Assembly: GCA_032173965.1 (NCBI GenBank) | Contig: CM063284.1 | Span: 101,184,410-101,248,409 of the forward strand | Origin: Sitta carolinensis | Lineage: Eukaryota > Chordata > Aves > Passeriformes > Sittidae | Direction: 5' to 3' | Length of the DNA stretch: 64,000 bases | Shown: positions 1-12,800 of the stretch, piece after piece | Layout of the letters: each line of letters opens with the position of its first letter | Numbering within the stretch: position 1 is the first letter of the stretch | Program-made: the position numbers and the translations under genes | Notes under the pieces: model-generated | Told to the model about the DNA's origin: nothing | Seen by the model: the letters and a program-made list of their open reading frames with translations, nothing else | Database searches by the model: none

Positions 1-655
1 GTTCCCTTAACCAGTTGGACATTTTCTCAAGTGGAATACTCAGCTACATGTGCAAAAGCAAAAACAATATACGTGTGTGTGACAGCAGAGTCTTTGTCAT
101 GTGTAAATGACACATTTCTAGGAGTTAACAATTTAAAGAAATGAAACATTTACTGATTATTTTGTAGATTTTATGTAAATCTCTTCATTTCTATATATGA
201 ATCATGGTCTCTTTGGTTCTAATATGTCGAGGTATTTCAGTATCTGTATGAGAAGGCTTTTCACTGTTCACCCAAAATGCCACTTTAGCACCTTATACTG
301 AAAATTCATACACCGATGGTCTCAGGCAGTATTAGCTGCCCTTGCAGCCACTTTCTGTTTTTCTCTGTGCTTTGTGAAACACCTTTACATAGAGAAAATT
401 CCGTCTCAGAGGAAAGTCTGGAGAGTGATTGTTCTAAGTGCTGAGATATGGCATAAGTGAATTGAACAAATAGAAAAAACAAACATCCTTCTCTTCTAGT
501 CTCAACATTTAATAGCAGTCTTTAGAGCTGTTTGTAATAATTAGCAGAAAACTAATTGGATCAAATTTTTTAATATGCATCTTGTCAAATTTAAGGTTTA
601 ACGAATGCTGATATTTCCCATACTTTTCCAACATTCCATGCTTTTATCTTTACAG
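1..655. other. PIEZO2: Intron (3' part) upstream of the first exon in the window
   Basis: AT-rich intronic sequence ending in a pyrimidine-rich tract and the acceptor TTTACAG at 649-655. The preceding exon lies outside the window and must end in phase 1 with a G, because the first codon here is completed as GGT (Gly). I see no repeat or gene in it. Confidence 0.85.
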
Positions 656-869
656 GTATGATGGTGCCATCTTTGACCTCAGCTGTGTATTTCTTTGTGT
701 TTTTGGGCCTGTGCACATGGTGGTCCTGTTGCCAAGCATTTGATCCGCTGATATTCAGCTGTCTGTGTGTGTTAATGGCTATATTCAGTGCAGGACACTT
801 GATTGGACTTTATTTGTACCAGCTACAGTTCTTTCAGGAGGTTGTTCCACCAAAAGATTTCTATGCCAG
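656..869 (+). CDS. PIEZO2: PIEZO2 exon a: early blade, two membrane segments
   Basis: Enters with two bases completing a Gly codon, then Met-Met-Val-Pro-Ser, and ends AG before donor gtgaga, so the next Arg codon is split. It encodes about 71 residues with two hydrophobic helices, near residues 8-24 ([10 protein letters not shown]) and 30-55 ([18 protein letters not shown]), followed by the charged turn VPPKDFYAR. Both helices match the mammalian PIEZO2 blade. The ATG codons near 658 are internal, not a start: a good acceptor precedes them. Where mammals have WWSWC, this copy reads WWSCC, giving an extra cysteine. Confidence 0.97.
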
Positions 870-3800
870 GTGAGAGAAATTCCTTTCCTGTTTAATTGTG
901 GGCATGCAATGCAATGCTCTGTTATCTTATGTTGATGCAAATGATCTTCCACAAAATGCTTTAAAAAGTTTTACACATACCTTCTGGTTCAGTCGTGGAA
1001 GAGTCAAATCATTTCAGATGGAATGGTTTTGAATGTTTATAGAGTGGTAAAAGACCAGACTGGGTAATTTCAGCCAGAGAGCTGGAGCAGGTGAGGAAGG
1101 GATGGTGACTTTTGGTTTTGATCAGAGTGCTCCTCAATGTGAGTGTGAATGATTTGGCTAATGCAGGAAATGAAGGAAATAGATGGTAAAATTGATGCAA
1201 GGGCAAGTGTACAAATGCATGCTTGGTTTTTTGTAGAAAAAAAGAAATCCTCTGGTGTCTAGTGTCATAGTGTCTTAACTGGACCAAATGCTTTTGTGGT
1301 GCCATTTTTAAGTGCAGAGGCTGCTTGGGTCCTTCACGTAGCATGCATATTAGGCTGTTGATATAAAAATTCTCTCTTGTCACATAGAATTACATAGAAC
1401 ATGCTGATCTTCATACCAACAGCTACTTCACTTAAGTAAAAAAGCAGCATTTCTAGTTACTTCTGCAGTAAATATTGACTGACTGTGATTTCACTGACCC
1501 TTTAATTTTCTACACACTGTAATCTAAATTAAGATGAAGTAATGGAGGTATTTTACTCGTTACTATTTTTTTCTGGTGGATTATGATGGCAAATTGGTTT
1601 TTATGGTACGCATTTTTAAAGCTTACAATAATCTAAATGTGAACATTAACTTTATTTCTAGTAAACCTATTGTTCCTTTTAACTATTATAAGCTGAAGGT
1701 GAAAGGAAATTAGAGGTACTGTAGAGCATCAATTATTTATCTCTCAATGCACTATTAAAAGCAGTAAAATTGAGCTGTCTAGCTACAGTAGCTGTTACTT
1801 TAGTACTTATTATGACATTTTATTTAATACAGGTTAATAGATGTGTTTTGTGATGTTGAAAGTGGTGACTTGTGGAGTCTGATTGGGAGGGCATAACATT
1901 ACCTGAAAAATCAGAAAAACCTGCTTAGTTTAGGTTCTTTTGTGCCACCTAGAGGTCGAGGTAGGAGAATGGATGATTTCTAATGCCAAGAAGCTGAAAT
2001 GATCTCAACTTCTCTAAACCTTTTATATTACTTCCTCAGTGTATTGAGAAAAAAAAGGTTTCAAAATTCTCAACCATTTGGCTTTGATGATATCTACTCA
2101 CGGTTTTTAGCAACAGACAGCAATAACATTTTCTCAAGGAGAAGAAATATGTGCTTCATACAATTTAGCTGCAATATGTGAAACTTTATTCATTTGCATA
2201 ATTTGTGAAGTCCCTTTTTTTCTTCTTATTATTTTTATATTAATTTTAAATTATTTTTTATTTGTTTCAATTAATTTAGTCTCAAGATCATTGTCTGCAT
2301 TTAGTAGTTTCTTTTATTGTAAATGTGATTTTTCATTTTATGACAGAATTTTGTTCAGTATGAATATGGAACTTTAATTCAGTAATTAATTTTTGAAATT
2401 TAAAAATCAAGCTGCAAGAAAGTTGCCTCTGCCTTGTTGTAGAAAAGAAAAGCACCTTTGGAATTTGAGTTAAAAAAAGTCCCGGTGTTGGACTTCAGAG
2501 TATGTAGTGACACTTTTGTAACCAAAAATAATGATGTTATCTTCCTGCAGACTTTCTCTTGAAATGGTACTGTTCAGTACTCTGCCTTTTACACATGAAA
2601 TCATGTGTGGAACTGATGTTCCAAATTATGTGAGTAATTATGTTTGTATATGCACAACAACGGATACACAATGTACATGCAATGGCATCAGAAGGAGCAG
2701 TATTCCTTGTTTCTGTATTTGCAGTTCTTTCTATTGTGGATCTACTTTGATCTGCTTTCAGGGAGATATCTTTAAAGAATATCAAGACGGGTATTGTCAC
2801 AGCTTGGAAGTAAAAATCTTAGTGTGATAAAAGGCCACTGATGATTTTTAATGATTGATATATAAGCAGTGGCCAGAGGAGGAAAAATGAGATCTCTGTA
2901 TTGGAATGGTGCAGAAAAAAAAATTTTAGTATTTTTCATCCTAGAAGAAAATCAATACCTTGCTATTTTATGTACAATCTTGGTTTGAAGTTGTGCTAAA
3001 TATGCAGAGTTCCCATTAATACTAGTACATGGCTTTCATGGGCAAATTATATGCCAAGAAAAGAATTTGATTCCCCAAATCTCCGCTACAAGAAGGACAT
3101 TGAGGTTCTGGAGCATGCCCAGAGAAGGGCAACAAAGCTAGTGAAAGGTCTAGAGCTGAAATCTTATAAGAAATATCTGAGAGAATGATAATTGTTCTGG
3201 AGAAGACACAGGGAGAAGCCTGGAGATGCAAAGGCTCAGAGGTGACCTTGCTGCTCTAAAAGCAGGTTGTAGAGAGGTGGGGGTTGGTCTCTTCTCCTGA
3301 GAAATGAGCATCAGGACAAGAGGAAATGGCCTCAAGTGGCACCAGGGGATGTTTAGATTGGATATTCGGAAAACTTTCTGCACCAGAAGGATTGACTGCC
3401 GTTGGAAGAGTCTGCTCAGTTAAGGGGTTGAGTCACCATCCCTGGAGATACTTAGATCTGTGAACATGGCACTTAGGGACACAGTTTAGTGATGGATTTG
3501 GCAGTGTTGATTTAATGGCTGGACTGAATGAACTTAGAGATCTTTTCCAACCTAGATTATTCTGTGATTCCATATGAAAGAAGGACTTTTATTTGTCTGT
3601 AATTTATAAGGTTCCAATCACCAGAATAAGCTCTCCTGAATTTCAAGGGCAGATGTGAAAACTGCTCCTGTTGGGCTGCTGGTGGGCATTTTTTTTCTCT
3701 CAGCAGAATGTAGGTCTGGTGTTTTAAAAAGCTCCTTTCTGGATTTGAGTTCTCAAGTTTACAAGAAATGTACAAGTGGTTTCTCTGATCAATAAAAATG

Positions 3801-6800
3801 TGTTTTTTCTGAATAGTAATGCATTCAGCTTGTCAGAGTATCGATTGATTTCAGACTAAATAAAGTTAAACTACACCCAAACAAACTGGAAAATTCTCAA
3901 GTTAACAGTATTATTCAGCTAAGATTTGCATCATCCTTGAGCTGTATCTTCCTTTTAAGAACTCTTCAACTCAAAATTCACCATTTTTGATTGTAAGAAG
4001 TGACAACAATGTCACCAGAGGAAAGCAGTTTCCTTGGGAGGCATAGCATGTTTTGCCCTGAAACCTAATGGGATTGTGTAAGCAAAGTACTTTCCACCCA
4101 AAATATAGGATATTGTGTTAACATAGCCCTAAGTACTTGCCAGAGTGATATTACTGGGCATGTAGGTATTGATGTCCTAAGAAGTTTCACATCTGCTTCT
4201 GTGGCTGCTTGGATCTGTGAATCCAGGTAGAAGTTGCATAAACACAACACGCTAAAATGCCATGGAGCGAGCAATGGGATCTGCAGATTGAAAAATGTAC
4301 AGTGTACTGAAGAGTATGAATATGGCTGGAATGCCAGGGTAGGCACGTTGCCAGCAAATCAATATTGCAAATTGAGGCAATATTGCAAATATTGCAATAT
4401 GCAAATATTGCAAAGATGGGGGAAAAATAACAAGAAGTATCCATTTAAAGCAAAATTCAGAAAGTATCATGATTCTACTGTAAAATTCTTTTCACCCAAG
4501 TTAGTAAAAACAAGTCAATGAGCTAAAATGACTTTAGAAATTAGGTACACAGTGTCACAGCCTGAAATAATACACAGTAATATGTTTGCCATTTTTCGGA
4601 TTGCTGCCTCCTTTCTTCCTGATATTGTTTATTTTGGCAAAAGATTGTAATTGGGGAAATGATAAGGCCTTGCCAACATGAAGAAATAGGATCAGTGCAG
4701 TGGTATGAGGTTTGTCCCAAGTCAGTAGAGTTATTCCTGTCCAAAACTATGCTTATAAGCATATTAATTTAAAGATCCAGCAATCCAATGTAAATTAAAA
4801 GCTTTTTGCTTTCCTATAGTTTCAGTCTGTCTTGATTGTAGTTTTCAGACATGTTCAAAATAGTTTAAATACAACTGGTTTCATCTATAGAAAGCATCTC
4901 CCTTACAAAATGAGGCAAACCTAGGAGTCTAGGTAGTGTCATCCACTTCACAGTGGTACCTTATTTCAGACCTTCTTAAGTGAATGGAAATTTGGAATTA
5001 CACAATTGATTGCTTTGATGCAGTATGAGTTGGGAAGTCTAGTCTAAGGAGTTTTGTTCAAGAGGAAATTTTCATCTGAAAGATGTATATAAATCTATTT
5101 AAGCAGGACTTTTTAAATAGGTTTCACAGTAACTAATAATAAGCCTGCTTAAATTACTTTTTTACTTTTGGAGAAAAGATATCTGCTACAGATGGTAGAT
5201 TTAAGATATTCAGTTTGCTTTCAGATTAATCTGAGAAGAGTCCAGTCCAAAATCCTTCATCTGGACTTCTCTGGAAGCTTTGATACAGATTCAGATTTTG
5301 TAGCCCAAATACTCTGTTCAACCAGGGTTATAAAGGCTTAAGCACTGTCTCAAAAATGTTCCTGGAGTTCTAAGATCAGGGTTGGACATCCAGCTGTAGT
5401 ATTTTTTTCTAGGTTGGATGCTAAACTTTTGAATAAAATCAGTTTAGGAGAGCAGATATTGCCAAAATAGCAAGATGTAGCTGATTGATTACCTCTGCAG
5501 GACAAGGCACTGATCTCCTGCTCTGCTGCTGCTTTTGTAGCTCCACTGGAGCCAATAGCTGGGAAATATGTTTCACCTGAGCTGCAGCCACTGCTAATCC
5601 TTGCTGCAGACCATCTTTGGCACCTGTCTCAAAGGTGACTCACCTCTGAGAGGCAGAATTTTCTTGTGGGAAACTGAGGTTTTTGGTGTTGCCTTTTGAC
5701 TTGGTCACAAGCCAGTGTTTGAAAAGATGGAGTAGTTAAAGCTCATTTATATATCCTATGCTGAGCTGCCCTTTGGCTGCAGAAGCTTTCATGCCTTCTT
5801 CCTGGTATTTTTAGATGCTTCTCACCATGGTACTGCAGCACCACTGCCAGGGCAGAGGCCAGACCCTTGGATACTTGCCATGTAAAGACACTGCACTGCA
5901 CTTGTCTGTTTCCATCATCCTCTACCAGCAAAAGCACACTTTGCATTGCAGAGCATGCTCCAAAACATACCAGGCCAGCCACCATGTTGATTGAGATGAC
6001 CAGATTTGGTTAGAGAGCCACAATTTCTCTCAGAGGGAGAGGCATTAGATATTTGGCCTTATTCCTACAGAAATGCACAGCTGAGTTTCATACTAGCTCT
6101 ATAATGTACCACATTTTAGGATGTCTGATTCTACTTAGAATGTTTTAGCCTATGGGCTTTATCAGAACTTCAGCTTCTTTATATTTGTTAAAAAAATATT
6201 TTGCAAAGGAAGTGAATGATTCTGTTAACAGATTAGAAATGCAAGTTCAATCTCCTGCTGACAAAAGACAATAATCATCCTTGCTATTGTAATCTTTTTC
6301 TAAATTATGAGGTGGCCTTATTTGGGCTTCTTTTATCCTTAAAGGTGGGATTAGGAAAACGCAAGAGAGGAAATAGTAAGTAGCAATTTGCCTAGAGAGC
6401 AGTCCTTCCCAGTTCCCTCCCCATGGCATAGCTGTCGGCACTCACCATGACCACCACCACCCCGCCACATCAAGTGCTAAATCTAGCCTTGGAATAAGCA
6501 GGCACAACTTAATCCATGTTACTGACATTGCACCCCGGGTGATTTACACCCTTCTGTCTTCCACTGGACTTGAAAGGGGTGCAAACTGAGACATGTGCTA
6601 AGACTTTTTAAAAACAATGGTTTTCTGCATGCGGGGCAGATTGGTTTCCCTGTTGTGTTCTGCTACAGTGGTGAGCCTGCCGCTGGTGAGCCCCCTGGCA
6701 GCCTGGAGGAGCTGGCCCTGCTCACAGCAGAGTTCCATTAGTGGGAAGAGTGGAACCTTAGCACTCCCAACAACAACCACACTGCATCTGAAAATTGAGC

Positions 6801-9800
6801 ATAAGCTGTGAACATAAAAATCAGACATCGTTGTGTGACAATGTTGGTGAACATTGTTGGTGAATCTTCCTTGCTGTCTCCTGCATCCAGGCACAGAGAC
6901 TCCTCTTCCTTGGATGCATTGAACTGCTGAGGTGAGAGGGACAGAGGGAAGTGACAAAGATTTTCAATCTGCTGATAAGCTGTGATAAACTTGCCTGGTG
7001 ATTCTGGTTCAACTGAGTTGGGCATGCAATTGGTCTGATGATGTGGCTGTCCCACTTTTGCACACTCTCAGGTCACCAACTCTTCTGTGATCAGGATACC
7101 TTCCTGCTAGCAGAAGCTCTGCTCATGGGTAGGGAGAGACAGATCACTCTACTCCCCTATGCACACCATGGGCTTGCAAGTGTCACTCACACTTGAATAG
7201 ATTCCCTGCCCATCACAGCCTGTCCTGTGTGGACATGCAAAGGGCGATTGCAAAGAAGCAATCCCTTAATTTTCTCTTTGTATTTTCTGAAAAACACAGA
7301 TCTGCATTCTATGATCTTTGCTCAAGTGCCTGAAAATAAGGACAGAAAAGAGAAAAAAGCCCTCTCCTCCTCCCAGATTTGTATTCCTGTCATTCTGTGG
7401 TATTAGGAGATGTGGATTGTAATTAGCAAGCTTCTCTTGGATTTACAAACTTGTTTTGTTGAGACCTGCTCAAGAACAATTATCTTTATACTTTGGCATC
7501 ACCAGAAGTTGTGATGAAGAATATTTAACACTCTGTGTTTTCAGTTCAATGTATCAACATGGACAAATGGCTCGTCCCACATTCCTTGGAGGTCAAAACG
7601 TCCTGAGTAACCTCGGTTGAACACACACTGGGGAGTTAGTCCCCTTGTCCATGCAGGGGCAGTCTACACCAGTTTCTCTAAACACTCACAGAGTGGAAGT
7701 GCTTAATCTCTTGTTTATGTTCGTTTAGCTGAAGTTTGGAACTTGCTGATAAAAGCCGAGCCAATTTATAACCAATTTAAAATCAGCTGTTATACTGCTT
7801 TCGTTTTGAAACTGGGATATTTCCAAACATTTCATGGGCATTATTGTTCATTATCCCATTATGTTCTTTCCTATATCCTGCTATTTTACTTTCTTTTTAT
7901 GTTTAAAGCCAAATGGGAATCATAGCTTTTATTTCTGCCTTAGTGCACTCTCTGCTAAAAAGGAATATTTTCTTTGCTCATACTTTCTACTGCAGATCTC
8001 TTGATGAAGGTATCCATCACTCTTGTGGGTTTTTTCAATGTGTTTCACTGCCAGCTGAGTAAGTGGAAAATCTCTTTATCCTCTTCATGCATCACTGAAC
8101 CTAGAAGACTGTCCCAATGTGAATGAAAAGTATCATCACTCCTTTTTCAGAGGTGGAAAAATTCCCTAACAGAGAAGTTTGATGAATCGCATAACCCTCC
8201 CAAGATAGCCAGAACTTGGAATGAAGCACAAAGCTTTTGGCTGCAGTCTGAGTCCTCTGTCACATACCAAGTTACCTCAAAGTTAAAATAGTATGAAGCT
8301 ACACTTTAAAACAATTTCTGTTTTTCTGCACATGTTACTCTAAGAGGTAGCAGTAAAGCTCTTAGGCAGTTGCATGGTTAGTTGTTGTACCAGGTCACTT
8401 GCATGTTCTGGTCAGCACCACCTCACTGAATGCTAATGCTCACTGGGGTTATCTGAGCACTGTCCCCTCCTCCTAAATGACTTCTGCTGAAGTTTTGCCT
8501 GAGTTCTTCTGTTCTTCTCCCAGTGCCTGAACTTAAGACAACAAGGCTGTCCTTGATCTTCACTACTGGCTGAGTTTTGGGAGCAAACTGTCCCCTGCTC
8601 TGCCTGTGAGAGACTTTCTGAGGTGGGGCTGTTGGCTCCTTTCCTTTCAGCAGCTCAGCCAACTCACTTTGAAAAACCAATAGCGCTTCAGTTACTAATT
8701 TGCACAGAAAGCCATTGTTAACCATGCCATTGTTAAGCTATGCCATTTTTGAGTTGTGCCTTCTCTTCTGTGCTTGAGTGTCCAAGTTCACCCTCTGACA
8801 GGGGGAAGCATTTGTGTCCATGCATGTTTCTGAACATGCCTTTGGCTTTCCCATGCTTTCCACATGACTCCTTAGAAGCCTGGAACTGTTTTCTCATTAC
8901 TTTCATCTCTGAGTAGAAAGTCCAACTGAACATTAATTTTTTTTTTTCCACACAGCTTGGGCGTTGTTCATACTCAGGTGGTGCTGTTCAGTATTAGTTG
9001 CTTTTCATGCCCCTTCATGGTAACATGGAATATGTGTGTACAGGAGGAAGATGTAACTGGCAGATCACTGGTGCCAACCAGCGTTCTCTGCTGGGGTGAC
9101 TGTTCTCTCTCCATGCTCTCATCCCAGCAAGGCTGCCACTCTCCTGTAGCCTCCGTCCTCCGAGTTGCCTCTGGTTTGTAGCTGAAACTATTTGGAAAAA
9201 AAACCCCACAACCCCCCCCAAAACTCTGCTTCATTTAAAATAGTTTTATTTTAGTAACAGAACAACTATTTGCCTAATTTTATTTGAGAGCAAACTCCAT
9301 TTTCCTAACCTAAACATGAGCCAGGCTGCTGCTGTGACAGTGGTGGTGCCCTGGTGAGGAATAATCATGTTGATGGAGTCACTCTAGCTAAGTTATCAGG
9401 CAGGAGTCCTAAAGCAATTTCTTCTGCACCTTTATCCTCATTTCACCACGTTCTTGCTATCCTATAGGGGAGTCTTCCCTGTGCCAGATGCTCAGATGTC
9501 TGATTGGAATGAAAAGATACTGGACTTGCTGCTTCAGTACATTTCTTCATCAGATGACAGCCTCTGGAATTCCCAGCAGAGGCCCCCAAAGGCCTCAGCA
9601 ACATGCTGCTTTTCTAGCTTGCTGATGTGCTGAAAGGAGCAATATCAATATTGATGCTCACTAGAAACTCAGAGCAAAGTTGAGCTGTGTCAGGGGTAAT
9701 TAAAAGACTTGGGGATCCAGAGAAGAGACCCATTGATATAATGATAAATTCATAAATCTTCTTCATTTAAGGCTTTCAAAGATGGGTTTTGTCTCAGTAA

Positions 9801-12800
9801 ACAAGGGATTAATAGACCCACACGTATTTTAGTGATAACAGTGGGGAATTATTGTTTATAAGGCAATTAAAGATTTTGTAATAGAAAGTTAGTAGAAAGC
9901 TAAATTATTGGAGGAAATGTGACACAGAGCTCACAAGTCTTTGTGCTCAGACTTAAATTCCCCTCAGGGAAGCGGTTTTATTTCAGATATGCAAAGTATT
10001 TTAATGTCTGAAGTTTGGTCATTTTTAATGGATGGCTATTCATTAACAGCTTTCAGTCACATAGAAAACTTGATTATCTGGTTACTTCAAAACAAAAAAA
10101 ACAGTTTATTGAGTAGATACTATTTATCATCTTAGTTTAATGCTGTTAATGAACTTGGAAGCAAAGTGATTCTGTTGTAGCTGCTCATATGGTCCTTTTT
10201 TCTCCTTGAATTAAGATTTGTGATGTATTTACAAGTTTTGCAAGCTTTTATGTAATTCACCACCCTTAAGATATCCTTTCTTTTCTACAGCTTCCTGATT
10301 AACGGCTTGTAATTTCTCTCCTTCTTCATTATATGGATGATATTAGCACACAAGTTTTAAACTACTTACTTTTTCATGAGGTTTTTCATGCAGTAGATGT
10401 GCATTTGAAATTAGTTTTCCTGTAAAAGAAAAGTCACTGATGTTCAGAAGAGGGTGGGAGATACACAAGGGCTGGTTTTGTCATTGCCAGAAATGCTTTG
10501 ATCCAATAGAAGCTATGGAAACCAAAACTTGGTAGAAAAAAAAGGACATAAGACATCTGCTAAAGAGCTACAAAAAAGTGATGACATTAAAACAAAAGCT
10601 AGAAAGATCTACTTACCTACCAAGTCTATATTCACTATGTGTATGCTTGTATTATAGGGTTGGGATAGCAACACACTGAAGAAAAATAATTCCAGTCTTA
10701 GTCTACATTTACAGATATTTCAAAAAATATTTTGAACTGTTAAGGTGAAATTTATCATAATGCTTGTCTGTGCAGTCAGATTTTTCGTATGGTCATTAAT
10801 ATGGCACAGTTCCACCTAGCCAGTTCAGAATTATCCAAGTCTGACCCAAAGCAGGGTCAGTACAGGTTTTTAGTACTAAAAGTACTTGCAATGCTTTTTA
10901 AAGCTTGTATCACTGCAATATGGATTCATTTAATAACTTTAGTCCAGCTGTGAACTGAGGTTTGTGGCTGCAGCATCTCCCTACACAATTGTCCGGCTGA
11001 GCTGAAGAGAAGGCATGAAGGATTAACTCCTTCTCTGTGAAATCTTATAACATGATTTGGAAAGACAAATGCCAATTTTCCCATTCTTTTTTTCTTTTTT
11101 TTTTTTTTTTTTCTTTAAAAAGCCACATGAAATCAAATTCCTTCTGCTCTCTTTAACCCTAATTCTTTGGGATGCATAATGTATTTCAGCCAACTTTTTC
11201 ACCTCTTTCCTCCCAATGTTCTGCTATTTCTGTAAAAATGTGGTGTCAGTTCAGTGTACCTGGAGCAGTAGCTCCAGTATGGTCTGAATTCCCAGCCAAT
11301 AGCCTGGGGAGTAATGACCTTCCGGAAGGCAAGGATGGGTCTGAAGGTATCACAGAACTGGCTGAGTGCTTTCCAACAGCATGTGTTGCTTTGGGCACAT
11401 AGCCCAAGGAGAGGGAGCAGAGTGGCTCATAGCATTCCCTTGGAAGAGAAATTATGGGTATAAGTTTGTGGGATCTTAACTTCTGTGTAGCTCTGTCATC
11501 CAAGTATGGAAAACCCAACAAGATGGCTAGTGTATGGAAAGGTGACCTCTGACTTGTAGGAGGATTTTGTTTTCGCTGTGCTAATATATTTTCCAATTCC
11601 TTCCAGTCCTTTCTCTCCCTTACCCACAGAACATTTTCAATCCTGACAGCTCATGCACCTCTTTTAAGTCAATGTTTGAGAAAAGGTTTGCTCTTCAAGC
11701 TGTGTTTAGAGTCTGTGACATAGCCCTTTCAGTATTTCAAATACTCTTCTTCATGAAATTCACTATTCAGGGCTCAGACTGTGAAATACAAGGTTTTGAC
11801 TTTTCTTCCTGCATTTCAGTCCTTTTTGCCCCAGAAAAATAATATTTCTACTGCAACCACCACCACCTTCTCCAAACACTATTCATTTTCCCATTTCTAC
11901 AGGATTTGTTGCTCTCTTTCCTCCCTTGTTCTCTCTCCCTTATTCTCTACTCTTCTTCCCTTTTCTTCTCTTGTTTGGTCACTTTTAACATCTCAATTTT
12001 AGGGCTCAGCTATTCAAATGTCAGTCTCCATATTCCATTCCCCTACCCCAGACTTGCAGGCACCACTGTCATCTCCTTTCATGTAAGAAGGGTGAAATAA
12101 ATATACAATAGAAGATATCTAGATGAAATAAAGATTCAGACAGTTCATACAATCCAACAGAAATTCAGAAGTTCTGCAAAGATGGATTGCCCAAATCCAG
12201 TCCAGTGCACTAAAATGTTCTGATGCCATTGCTGGGAATAACCAATAGGTTATGTAGTAGGTACTGGCCACAGAAAAAAGTGTCTTGTCATATTAATTGC
12301 TAAATCAGAAAATGCAGCTCCTAGAGTGGTTTGATGCAGACATTTTCTTCATGAAAACTCAGAGATGATATAGAAAAATCACCCTCTGCTCAGTTGTGTA
12401 ATGAAAAGTACAATGTAAAGGAGTACACAGATGTAGGAAGATGCAGCAACTGGAAACCTCATTTAGACAAATCTATTGCAGAAGCTAAAATTTGTAGAAA
12501 AAGAGTAAGAGACAGTAGAAGATTTTCTCTTAATTGAAATCAAGACTGGATGCCACTCTGGACTATAAACTTTTATTCAACCACAAGAGCATTTTTCAAT
12601 AGAAGAATTATTGGATGTCCTACATTGTGCAGGAAGTCAGAATTATCACTTCCTTTCCTGGCCTTGAAAGTTACAAGGCAAATACTTGCCTGAAGTCAAC
12701 TCATAAAGCCCGAGCACGTGCAGGATCTGAACTTAAAAATATGCTTTTACAATAAAAAAATCCAAATAATTTTAGTGGATGCAAAATTCACAGACCTGAC

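Noticed and set aside
658..873. 71-codon frame starting ATG ATG as a separate small gene
   Set aside because: A good acceptor (TTTACAG) precedes it and the sequence is the PIEZO2 blade in mid-protein.
8423..9234. Several antisense frames of 68-100 codons
   Set aside because: No domain, no splice support, inconsistent phases; ordinary intron.
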